Below, one piece after another: positions 1 to 10,603 of a stretch of 64,000 nucleotides of DNA (its first letter is position 1; every line of letters begins with the position of its first letter). The notes beneath the pieces are model-generated. The model searched no databases. It was not told the origin of the DNA and saw only the letters and a list, made by a program, of their open reading frames with translations. Origin of the DNA: Rotaria sordida (lineage: Eukaryota; Rotifera; Eurotatoria; Philodinida; Philodinidae). Position numbers and translations under genes: made by a program. The DNA lies in contig CAJNOL010000036.1 in NCBI GenBank assembly GCA_905250125.1, positions 120,929-184,928 on the forward strand. Reading direction: 5' to 3'.

Positions 1-1469
1 AGCAACACTTATTAATTTAGGATGTCATAGTTATAGTAGATAATTATCTATAGAAAATTTTTCATATTACAAAATAACTCAAAAGTTACTTTACTGTCAA
101 GAAAAAATTTTGATAACCTGCGCTATATGTTAACTCAAGAATTTGATATTTTTTTTTACTACTGATAGAGTAATATTGATAATTTATATTCATGAGAAAA
201 AATGATAAAACAAATTGAAGTACTGCTAGGAAATATTATCATTGACTTTGATAAAAAGAAAAGCAGTAACCACCATTGAGTTATGGAAAATAATATACGG
301 TTTTTCAATCAAGGCTTGTTTTTTTACGACTGAAATTTTTGGATATATAGGAATAATAGAAAAATAAACTTCTGATATTAATTTGAGATAGTTCGGGAAA
401 CTAAGCGCAAAATAATCTTCTTATAACTGATCTATAATCAGAATTCTTTTCCGAAATTAAATTACACTTCAAAGCAGAACGTTTAGTATTTGTCGTCTAA
501 TTATGAACTATTTATACTCCGTTATCAGTAATAAAAGAAGTAGCCCGCTTAATAAAATTCTAATGATGATATTCGAGTTTTTGCTTATTTTTTGATATAA
601 TCATTTGTTAATCTATCATTAAAAGCTGTTAGCACAATTATTGTAGCATTTAAATGTGAAACATGATGTGTCCCAGTAGCTGCTAGGCTATAGACAGATC
701 CATTGAGCTTTATCCTAAAGAATCTGTATATTTGATATTCAAAGAGTGAATATAATGCTCATTAAACATATTAATTAGTTCTTAGTGATTCATACAATAA
801 CATAAATAGAGTGTTAACTATCTTTGATAAACTATCGATTGAAAAGACAATAGACTTTTTTCTAATCAAAATGTTATTCTTTGTTTTTTATTCTCTTTCT
901 TTTTTTTCTTTATTTCTTTTCTATGACACTTTTTTGTAATCTATGAGTAAGAAAATATTCAGTAATCAAATCAAACATTTATCAGTTACATATTGCATTG
1001 TAACCTTCAACAAACTAATTCATTTCATTGGTTTCATTTGGTTTTCAATATTTATTAGACAAATGTTGTTTGAAGTCATTACAGTTAAAGTATCGAAAAA
1101 GTAACAATTATTTGTGATGACAGAATACTAACCGAAAGTACTTTATTACAATACAGTTTTGTTAAAAGATTTATTTGTACTTTTTAATATAAAATATATT
1201 CATAAGTTTTCAAGAAAAGAAAATAGAATTCTATCGTTTCCTCTGGTATATATATATATATATATTGAATATGGTAAGAAAATCTAATTTATACTATCTT
1301 GTCGTTCGTTGTTGTTTTTTTTGTCTAGTAGAAAATTAATTATCCATTTAGCATAGCTATTTGATACAAATGTTTTTATATATATATGAAAGAGTTCTTA
1401 TTTTTTATATGAATATTCGAATGATTTCAGATTTTGGTCATTATGCACTTATTCTTTCATTCTATATAG
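1..1469. other. intergenic AT-rich DNA
   Basis: No reading frame or RNA gene can be supported here. It holds A/T homopolymers and a short (TA)n run near 1246-1265. The last few hundred bases should contain the promoter of the downstream glycosyltransferase-like gene, but no clear TATA box is visible. Confidence 0.5.
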
Positions 1470-1499
1470 TTGGTTAATACATTATTTATTATTGTTATA

Positions 1500-3964
1500 A
1501 TGTCGACATTCGATTTCGTTTACAATTGGATATTTTGTTCAAGAATAAAATTCTTTCGTATTTGTTTTATTCTTGGTTTACTTCTTCTGATATATCTATT
1601 TATGTTTAAAAATGATCTAAGTATGACTAATGCGCTTGATGGAAATATTATAACACCATTGATTAATCCTGATAAAATCAATTTATTAGTCGTAACAACA
1701 ACAACAACAACAACGACTATTGTTACTACACATATTATTACCAGTACAACTAGTCAAAAAATAGATAAGATAGAACAAAGTACAAGCATAGATGTGAATT
1801 TAACAAGTAACTTATCTACTACTCAAAGTACAAATGTATCTCAACGATCACAACCCAAAGAAGCTTTTGTAACGTTTTGTAATAATGAACCACGTTATTT
1901 AGCTTTGCTCAGAATTTTATTAGATTCTGTTCATGCTTTTTCAACACGACCTATTATAGCTTTTGGAATCGATGTTGATCTTGATATTGATGAAAAACAA
2001 TATCCTCGTATTATTAAACGACGTATATCACAAAATGATTGTGGATCAGTACGATAGAATATTTCTTTTGTTAAATCCATTACTACATATTCTTTATTGT
2101 TATTATTTTTAGTCTGTCTATTTTTGTAAAATACATGCCATTGTCAGTAGTAATGTTGAATATGGTGTTCTAATGGAACCAGATGATGTTGTGAATTATA
2201 ATGTCGATGTACTCTTTGATGTTCTTCATGTATGGCCTTATCCATTACCATTGTCTCCACGTCATCCAGATGATCCACAAAACTATCATCATTTTATGGT
2301 ACAACATAATGTATCGGCACGTACTACACCATATATTCATGCTCATATTATTTGGAACTATCTTGCGATACCATTTTTAACAAATCTTCGATCTCTTTTA
2401 CAACAAGGTCATTTTACAGGCTCTAATTTTGATGAAACAGCTGTTAATGTTATGTTATGGAAAGCAAAAGCTAATCACACATTATGCAAATATGGTAAGA
2501 AATTATGTTATTTCAACAATGGTACTAGAAATCTATAGAGTATACATCATAGTATCTGATATTTATTTTATTTAAACAATTGTTTTAAAGAAAAAAAAAT
2601 TAAGGATTTATGAAAATTTCATATCTGTGCTTCAAGACTGAGTGATATAGTTTGTACAGTGAGACAGAGTTGAAGTTTTTTCTTCACTAAACAAAGCTGA
2701 AAGATTGAATATTATGTAGAAACTGGTTACAGATTGACAGAAAGCCGATTGATCGATCAATGAATGCTAATTAAATATTATTGATTGTTGAATCTCATTA
2801 GCATACTCTCTGATGAGGATGTCACTTGCAAAATATTCACTATTGTAATGTTATACTCTATCCAAATTCCAAAGATTAATGCCTATATAAAATTTTATTT
2901 ATTAAAAATTATTCAAAACTAAAACATCAATAACTATGAATATAAAAAAAGAAAAACAAATTACAAATATTCGCGTTTGCTTTATAAGAGATATGTTTGT
3001 TTTCAAAATTTTATGGGAAACTTTTTTACATAGTCTTTATGATATCATTTATAAAGCAAAGCACTTGCTAATAATGAAACTAAAGATTAAATTTCACCTG
3101 ATAATGGTTGATAGAGACATGATACATAAAATACATGTATTGGTATATCTGTATCTCGTAGTGGTATGAGTTAGAACTAAAATAAAGCCAGTCAATTCAA
3201 GAAAATCGTATTCAAAATTCTAGTCGACTTTATTGATTTTACGGAGCATAGAAAGCACAATAGTATCTATTCTATAGTAAAAATTAAAAAATTTTTGCTT
3301 TTGTAAGATTTTTTAATTGTAATTATATAAAATTCTGCTATGAGTAATAAGCGTAAAGTTAAACTCATAATCAAAACCATTTTCTATTATGTGTTTATTT
3401 GCTTTAACATAAGGCAAGTACTTAACATATATATGTCAACTCATAGAAGCCAACGAAAATCGATCTGTTCATTCTTTCCTCCAATTAACCTTCAAATAAC
3501 TCAGAATAAAAAAAAATTGAAATCGTGCTTTTGTTTTATGTTTAACATATAGTCAATATAATGCATAACAGAGAATCAGTAAAATATTAAATATTGTTAT
3601 TTATTGTAAGTAGAAGTTAGAATCGAATGTAATTACCTTGAGAAAAGTAATATTAAAGTCAATTATTTCTATTTATTTAGATCCTTATTTCACTTATTCT
3701 GAAGCTTACATAAAATGGCCTAACGTAACAAATTGTACGAATTATTGTTACACAGCTTTTGTTACACTACATGGTTGCAAAGAACCTAATATTTCATCTG
3801 ATCTCTTATCTGTACTTAAAGCTAATGCCGGTAAACCAGCTATACAAACACCCGGTATGGGTGGCATGAAACATATTAATGACACAAGTGTAACATGTTG
3901 CTATCCAGATAGCAAACCTTCACCCATTCATCCACTCTTATGTGAACATAATTCAGTGAAATGA
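1500..3964 (+). CDS. type II membrane glycosyltransferase-like protein, intron-bearing copy
   Basis: Three exons: 1500-2048, 2113-2494 and 3681-3964, with introns of 64 and 1186 nt and GT-AG borders. The joined protein has 404 residues. A start at 1470 is also in frame, but 1500 gives the Met-Ser-Thr start shared with the copy at 6263. The protein has a short cytoplasmic tail, a membrane anchor at about residues 17-35, a Thr-rich stem with a run of eight threonines, and then a domain beginning PKEAFVTF. Co-linear blocks with the second copy include LLDS.HAFS.RP, AIVSS..EYG, HPDDP.NY, DETA.NVMLWKAK and HTLCKY. The position of the DxD motif in the other copy reads Met-Glu-Pro-Asp-Asp here. The overall plan (anchor, stem, GT-A-like catalytic domain) suggests a Golgi glycosyltransferase. 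Family and substrate are not recognised. Confidence 0.72.
2495..3680 (+). other. long intron (1186 nt) of the first glycosyltransferase-like gene
   Basis: Donor G|GTAAG and acceptor TTTAG|AT restore the Asp-Pro-Tyr reading shared with the intronless copy. The interior is AT-rich with only short chance ORFs at 2936-3169 and 3340-3552. It is about twenty times longer than the first intron of the same gene, which suggests inserted DNA, but no terminal repeats were found. Confidence 0.6.
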
Positions 3965-4883
3965 TTTTTTTTTTGTGATGCATTGTCCAAAATTTAACGT
4001 GATCGCATTTATATAACTTAATTTTTGCTACAAGAATAATATTTATTTGTTGAAATGAAGAAATAATATATTTTTATAATGATTATTTTTTTAGCAGTTC
4101 GTATTATAGATAAAGAAGAAATTATATGACACTTATCTTTTTACAAATTTCATGAAAATGACCCGTTCTATGTTTTTGATATTATTTGAGTATTTTTCGT
4201 GTTTTTCAAAAAAGTAGTCGGATGTTTAAACAATGTTCAATAAATGTGTCGTATATTATATCGAGAAACATGAATTACACTGTAATGTGTTTCCCAATGG
4301 ACTTTCGGAAATTGTCGAAAGTTCACTATAAAATTCATGTTATTCATTATATCATGTTTGCTGCATGAAAATAGTATAACGTCAAAGCGATTATATAGTA
4401 AAGTATATCCTGCGATAATATTTTGATATTTTTAGAACTCTAGAAATCTTTTCGATAACTTATTATTTATTTGAAAAAATTTCACGGTAAAACACATATC
4501 AAAACTCTTCATTCTACGAAAGATCGGAAGAACAAAATATACTGATCATTGTTACTTTAATTCAATAATATATATTTTATAATGTTCAGCTGCTCTCAAA
4601 CTTAAGTTTTCAATATCTAAACAGTAATCAAAAGCTAATACAATTAACGCATTGACGAACAAATTGATAAAATTTCAAGTGTAGTTAAATAATTAAACTG
4701 AAAACTATTAAGATTCACATTGAATAACAAAAACTATTATTGTGTACACAATGAATGAATATCTGCCGTAATAGCTGTTAATTCTGTACCACATATTTGC
4801 GCGTCAATGGACATCATATTTTTACAAATTCAACTATTTAAACCAGAATTTCTAAGTTGCAAGATGATGTCTGTAAACACAAC
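3965..4883. other. intergenic AT-rich DNA
   Basis: This is the 3' flank of the first glycosyltransferase-like gene. Only short ORFs with no recognisable domain (for example 4186-4368) occur. Nothing else is seen before the foldback element. Confidence 0.5.
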
Positions 4884-5322
4884 ACTAAAAAAAGTTTTTT
4901 ATTGAAATCGACTAAAATAGGTTTTCGAGTGCTCGGAAACCGAAAAATATTTCCGGACCGATTTCTGAAACCAAAATATGTTTCCGGACTGATTTTGGAA
5001 ACATTTAAAAGTTTCTTGAAATTAAAAAACGGGTTTCCAAACTTCGGAAACCTTTAAAAGGTTTCAGATAGTGACAAAATCAGAAACTCTGAAGGATTAC
5101 CGAAAAAAATGATCCGTTTTTGAAAATCCGAAAATCATCTAGGGTTTCAGATTTTAACAATATCTGGAACCCTTTAAAGGTTTCCAAAGTTCGAAGACAC
5201 ATTTTTTAATTCCAAAAAGCTTTCAAAAGGTCTCCGATATCAGTTCGAAAATCTATTTAGATTTCGGAACACTCGAAAACCTGTTTTGGTCGGTTTCTAA
5301 AAAAAAAACTTTTTTTTAGAGT
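4884..5322. repeat. 439-bp imperfect palindrome (foldback/MITE-like element)
   Basis: The left half, starting ACACTAAAAAAAG, is matched over almost its full length by the reverse complement of the right half, ending CTTTTTTTTAGAGT. Shared blocks on both arms include AGGTTTTCGAGTG, TGAAATTAAAAAA compared with TGGAATTAAAAAA, and TTTGGAAACCTTTAAA compared with TTCGGAAACCTTTAAA. The centre of symmetry is near 5105-5115. No target-site duplication is clear. The short ORF at 4857-5057 lies inside the palindrome and is not a gene. Confidence 0.75.
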
Positions 5323-5413
5323 ATATGTAGATATCATTACCTTTCCAAAATAGAATCAATGTGTTCGAAAAAGAAAAGAAGGAAGAATACCCCTTGGCTT
5401 CTCGGCTACCTTG

Positions 5414-5726
5414 CGGTATGGAGTGCTGTCTAGCGACAGATCTAGTAGCTCGATATCTTCCCTACAACTCTAACTAGCTATAGATCTGAACAGAAAATCA
5501 GCCGGATGCAAAGTTTTTGCGCTCAACTACTTGCGCTCTTTATACATACAATCTAACGATATAATAGCCACAAGAGCAGGTATATATCATCAACGTAGTC
5601 AGCATGTTATCGAACTAGTAATTCGAGACAAACAGCTGTTAGTGACTTGTCGAGAGTCATTCAACGGCTGGTGGTACTGAGGTGTGCACATGGTACCTTG
5701 TGGATACATGTCAAACAACATAGTCG
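5414..5726 (+). repeat. dispersed repeat family A, copy 1
   Basis: About 310 bp that align along their whole length, in the same orientation, with 38241-38539. Shared landmarks are CTAGCGACAGAT, CGATAT.TTC.CTACAACT, GAGCAG.T.TAT, GTCAGCA.G.TATCGAAC, CGAGACAAA and AGTGACTTGTC. It is less AT-rich than its surroundings. No coding frame, tRNA-like head or pol III box is recognisable, so the type (SINE, non-autonomous DNA element or solo fragment) stays open. Confidence 0.7.
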
Positions 5727-6220
5727 CTTCGCCACAATCTGTTCGAATAAATGTGGCAGAATTTACTGAATCCTATTTAATTCTAATATAAAACTTATTT
5801 TGAAGAGAAGTAAAAAATTCAAGGAATAATTTTTAAACAATAGTATTAATAATCTTTTAACGGATCTTGCTAGTTGATGTATGATAAAGATTATGAAATG
5901 GAAATATTGATAACTTCTAAAGAAATTTAATGACAGAGGATTTGTTGTAAACACTATATATATTCATAAGAAGAAAAGAAAAGAATTCATGATCTTGCTT
6001 TTAGAAGAAAGAGAGCAATCATCGAAAATAAAATCTAATAATTCAAATATTCATTTCTTCCACACTATTATTGGCAGAATGAAAAGATTTAAAGTCAAAC
6101 AAATCAACGAACATTTGTATAGTTATTCTCTATCATAATGCCATGTAAGTTTTATTGGTAATCAATGTTTGATGCAGAAAAGACGAATTTTGCCCATGAA
6201 AAAGTAATCATTCACAACCC

Positions 6221-6230
6221 CTATATAAAC
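6221..6230 (+). promoter_or_regulatory. TATA-like box of the intronless glycosyltransferase copy
   Basis: The sequence CTATATAAAC lies 33 nt upstream of the ATG at 6263. The spacing would allow a very short 5' leader. This is a motif match only. Confidence 0.35.
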
Positions 6231-6262
6231 TTTTATGAAATGTATGTCAATCAATCGATCAT

Positions 6263-7282
6263 ATGTCGACAAATAAGTCTCTATTCATTCGAATTTTTTT
6301 AATATTTCTATTTTTTGTAATCATCTATCAACAATGGAATAGTTCTTTAACAGATGATGTACCAAATTTCTTTTCACAACATATTCGACGTTCAATCAAT
6401 CGAAGTCATTATCCAAAAGAAGCTTTTGTCACTTTTACAAATTCACGACCACAATATCTCGAATTACTTGATGTACTTCTTGATTCTATTCATTTATTTT
6501 CTAAACGTCCAGTAATTATTTTTTCTATTGATTTTGATTTAATAATTAATTTTACACGACATCCACGTGTTACAATAAAACGAATATCACAAAAAAATTG
6601 TGGTCCAACAATATTTGCTTGTAAACTTTTAGCTATTGTTTCTAGTGAATTAAATTATGGTATACAACTTGATATTGATTCCGTCGTTAATTATAATATT
6701 GATCTACTTTTTGATATGCTGCATGTATGGCCATATAATCTGCCCTTAGCACCTAAACATCCAGATGATCCTAAAAACTATAGATTCTATATGGAACAAA
6801 ATAAAGTAAAGTATCGAACAGTACCATATATGCATGCTTCATTTGTATGGACTTATCGAGCTTATCCATTTATTCGTCATGTTTTAACCCTTATGCAACA
6901 TGGAGCTTTCATGGGTGCTAATTATGATGAAACAGCCATGAATGTTATGTTGTGGAAAGCTAAAACAAATCATACATTGTGTAAATATGATCCATATGGT
7001 CCACTTTATCTTGAAAAGTATGAAAAACCACAGAAGTCACCCGCATGTTTACCTTATTGTGATGGAGTCTATCTTGTTTTTCATGGTCAAAAAGACAGTT
7101 TAATTTCAAAAAATATATTGGAACGATTATATAAACTTGGTCCTAATCGACCATTTGTTCAAACACCTCAAGGTGTAAAATGGTTTAATGACACAAATGT
7201 TACATGTTGTCATCCATCTGCCACAAGACCATCACCATTGCATCCATTGCTCTGTGAATATGACAAGTTTAATATGACATAA
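6263..7282 (+). CDS. type II membrane glycosyltransferase-like protein, intronless copy
   Basis: A single exon encodes 339 residues. Residues 7-24 form a signal anchor, followed by a short stem and then a domain starting PKEAFVTF. A DxD-type motif (Leu-Asp-Ile-Asp-Ser, about residue 138) follows ELNYGIQ and fits a metal-nucleotide-sugar site of GT-A folds. Further conserved stretches are PYMHASFVWTY, GANYDETAMNVMLWKAK, six or more C-terminal cysteines, and an ending HPSATRPSPLHPLLCEYD that resembles the end of the 1500-3964 gene. Several Asn-X-Ser/Thr sites suggest a lumenal domain. It lacks both introns of its paralogue. It could be a retrocopy, or the other copy could have gained introns. 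Enzyme activity is inferred from architecture only. Confidence 0.78.
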   Translation: MSTNKSLFIRIFLIFLFFVIIYQQWNSSLTDDVPNFFSQHIRRSINRSHYPKEAFVTFTNSRPQYLELLDVLLDSIHLFSKRPVIIFSIDFDLIINFTRHPRVTIKRISQKNCGPTIFACKLLAIVSSELNYGIQLDIDSVVNYNIDLLFDMLHVWPYNLPLAPKHPDDPKNYRFYMEQNKVKYRTVPYMHASFVWTYRAYPFIRHVLTLMQHGAFMGANYDETAMNVMLWKAKTNHTLCKYDPYGPLYLEKYEKPQKSPACLPYCDGVYLVFHGQKDSLISKNILERLYKLGPNRPFVQTPQGVKWFNDTNVTCCHPSATRPSPLHPLLCEYDKFNMT

Positions 7283-7810
7283 GTCTTATGTTTTTTTTTT
7301 CAATGTGTTATTATTTAGACATAATCAACAAATAGATAAGATTTTGTGCTTTTTTTTCTATACAAGCATTAGATTTCTATCAGATAGATTGATAGATAAA
7401 ATCAAATATGGACATTTTTTAGTGTAATATATTTATGCGTTCGCTGTACTAATGTACTGAAATTATTAATCTTACATACATGAAACATAAAAGTTATACT
7501 ATTGAGATAGTATGATTCACCACATATTTAAATTTTCAGAGAACATTCTGTCTTTGATATTGAATAAAGTACAATTTTCTCTAGAAATATTGTTATAAGT
7601 TTTTTTTTAAAATTATTTGTATATCCTAATTTAATTTCTTTAATATCATTATATTTCATCAGTAGAGTCGTATGTATTTTGCAAAATCAACTTGTTATAT
7701 CATTAATTTCCATCATACTTATATAATTACTTAGTTTTTTGTGTTTTATTTTGTCAAATAGTTTATTATGATTAAGTTACAAACAAATCAAGTCTGATTC
7801 CTTAAATCGA
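7283..7810. other. convergent 3' flanks
   Basis: AT-rich DNA between the plus-strand glycosyltransferase-like gene and the minus-strand transporter. It probably holds both 3' UTRs (AATAAA-like signals occur). No gene is seen. Confidence 0.5.
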
Positions 7811-7939
7811 TTAAAGCGTTGTTGATATAAACTGATATACAAATGAACCAATAATACCGAAAAAACAACCGGCAAATATAAATAATTGTAATATAACAGC
7901 TGCTGTGGCTGACAGATATGGTTCTACTGATCTATATGA

Positions 7940-7970
<31 letters not shown>

Positions 7971-10603
7971 TAACTATCGAACAAAAATGAATTCTAATCT
8001 TACTTTGCTGTTAACATTTGTAGCATTGAATTTAAATATCCATGCGTAAATCCAAAGACAATGATAAGTGACATAAAAACATAATCATTATGAATCAATA
8101 CTGGTAAATTATGTCTTGAATTTGGTTCGAAATTAACGAAAAGAAATATAATCAATACTATAATTGCACGAATCAAGACCAAAAATGAAATCCATCGTGA
8201 ATATGGCTAAAATCAAACAAAATATATTTCATATAATTGAAATAATTTATAGAATAATTTACTTTTTTAATGCAACCTGCAAGAAAATTGCCGACAAGAT
8301 TAAATAAAGCAAAATTGATCAAAACAACTGCATCAACAAATTGAAGACCTATTATAATAGCAAAAAAAAAAAAAAAAATTTTTTTTTAACAATAAATTTT
8401 ATTTAAGAATTATTTTACTCGTATGAAAAAAATTTGGTGTTATACTTTGCACTTGAATGAGAATACTAGGGAAAAGAGTTACTGTCGATAAATAATGTAA
8501 CCAAATAGAAAAACATTGAAGCCATATCTAAAAATAAGAATATTATTCTCAATCATAATAATACGAAAAAAATGTTTTTTTTTTAATTTTTTTATATACT
8601 TGTTTCAATACGTTTCCATACGGAATATTGAGTAAACGTCCTTTTATCGTATGTAATATATCTATTTTTATTGATGTATGATAAAATCGAAATAAACGCT
8701 ATTTTAAAATAGATAATTTATATAAATAGAATGAAAATAAATTAAATACTATTGTACGAACCGAATAAGGAAAAGCAAAATAAATATCAAAGCAAAAAAG
8801 AAGTGTAACAACAGCTGTGACAAGAAAATAAATTGCAGTCACTCTAGGATCATTCGAGTCTAGAAAAGAAAAAAAGCATCAAAGAAATGCAAAAAACCTA
8901 ATGACTAAAACAATAAGTACGAAGAGCAGAAAAAAAATTTTGTTTCTTCAAGGACTAGAACATATCAAAATTTTTTATGAAGTATTGTTCATTATTCTAA
9001 ATGATTATTCGGAAACTATTTGAGTATTAGAATGAACTTCGGAAATATTTAATTCTGTCTGATTTCCTCTGTGACTCAAAGTTAACTATGAAAAAGTTAC
9101 ATTTATTGTCTTTTCATTGTAACAAGGGATCAGTCTGGATTTCCGTTGAATAGAACTTAATTAAACGAGTTCAGTTAGTCTCTATTTAGTATCTTGTTTA
9201 TTTTACAATGTGATGAGTTTCATTTTCAAAAAAAGTTTATGTTTCGAATTTTTCGTCAAATATTTAACCTAAAAATGTACACATTAATCAGTTTGAAACA
9301 TTTTCACACTTCCTCTTGCTATATACGATAATCAATAATTTCGAAAAGATTTCTTTTTTTCAAATTTACATATGAAGGAAAAAAACTTCTTCGATATTTT
9401 ATCATATTCTGAACATTTTTTGTCTAGTATTTTTTTTTTATAAATATCTTCAAATAATTTATATAAGTATATTTTATTATTATTATTTTTTTTACATATA
9501 CTTACAATATTTAAAAGCAATCCTACTACAAATAGCAATCAAAATACCAAGTGACTAGATGTTCCAAAAAAAAAAGGAATAATTTTTCAATCGTTAATTT
9601 GTAATCATATTATAGTTCACACCTACTGTGCCTATAACAACTGCATTCACGTATCGATCAGGAAAATATGCAACAATGCCTGAGACACTTGATAGATAGA
9701 GACCGATAAAAGCTATATAATAAATATACAATAAAGTTAGATAAAAAGAAACTATTAAAATATATATTCTTACCTCCAATTACTACAATATTAAGAATTG
9801 TAATACAAAGAAAAATCCCTGAGGCTATAAAAGAAAAATATTAAAGTTCTTTTTTTTTCCAAGGAAAAGTCTATTAAAACTTCTTACAATCACGAGCATC
9901 GAATACGGCAAAAAGCACCTGCAGAATGAACATAATAATGAGCACAACAATTGATGGAATAACACGCCGTTTTGTATCGCCACTGTAGAAAATAGAAGTA
10001 TAATTGCTTTTATTTTTTTTTTAATAAAAAAAAAAAAGACAAAATATTTACTGGAAACCAATAAAAAGGCCAATACCAGTAGAAACTAAAGCCGCAAGTA
10101 GAGCAGCTAGAGCGCAAAAACTTAAAAAATATTGACGATAAATATCCGAATCATCACCAAGAATTTTGCAACAAACAAAATACTAAATAATATATAGAAA
10201 AAAATCATAATAATCACAAAAATTGTTAGTAAAATTATTTTATAATTAATATTTATATGTAGAAATATAGTTTTTTCAATTTTGTATATAAATAATAACA
10301 AAAAAAAAAAGCAAACATAATTAAATACGATTTAATGATATTAATAGAAAAAAAAAACCTTGATTAAATTTGAGAACATACTAATCGACTTACTTCATAA
10401 CTATGAAATAATAAATTCCATGGTAAAAAACAACCAAGGCCATGGATGACAAATGCCAAAAAGACGCCAAAACATCTATTTTTTCAACAAAAACTATCAC
10501 AAAATCTTCACATAATAATATAGGTTTTTTTTTACCTATCACTAGGTACTCGATCAAATGTATCGGATGTAATTACGATCGTATCAACTGGTTTACCAAG
10601 CAT
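7811..10603 (-). CDS. equilibrative nucleoside transporter-like protein (SLC29/ENT family)
   Basis: Thirteen exons, read 5' to 3' on the minus strand: 10603-10536, 10475-10394, 10182-10052, 9982-9888, 9824-9774, 9712-9627, 9554-9506, 8859-8762, 8698-8600, 8527-8419, 8348-8263, 8206-8004 and 7931-7811. Phases agree throughout and give 425 residues, close to the usual ENT length. Family signatures are VPSDR before TM1, GLGCFLPWN in TM1, VTLFPSI in TM7, PYSRW followed by a hydrophobic LIRA segment before TM9, and FTHGYLNS in TM10. Eleven hydrophobic segments fit the ENT fold. ENTs move nucleosides or related cations across membranes down their gradient. The TM8 motif that normally reads D-W-x-G-R is FNLVGNFLAG here, so the conserved Asp and Arg appear lost and the substrate may differ. 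The intron at 8860-9505 is the longest, at 646 nt. Confidence 0.85.
7943..7970. repeat. (TAA)n microsatellite in the last intron of the SLC29 gene
   Basis: Nine or so TAA units lie directly next to the acceptor of the last exon. Confidence 0.8.

Noticed and set aside
2809..2860. CTGATGAG motif reminiscent of a hammerhead ribozyme core
   Set aside because: No downstream GAAA element or pairing stems at the required spacing.
4857..5057. 66-residue plus-strand ORF
   Set aside because: It lies within the 439-bp palindrome and reads repeated TTTCCGGA/GGAAAC motifs; no protein resemblance.
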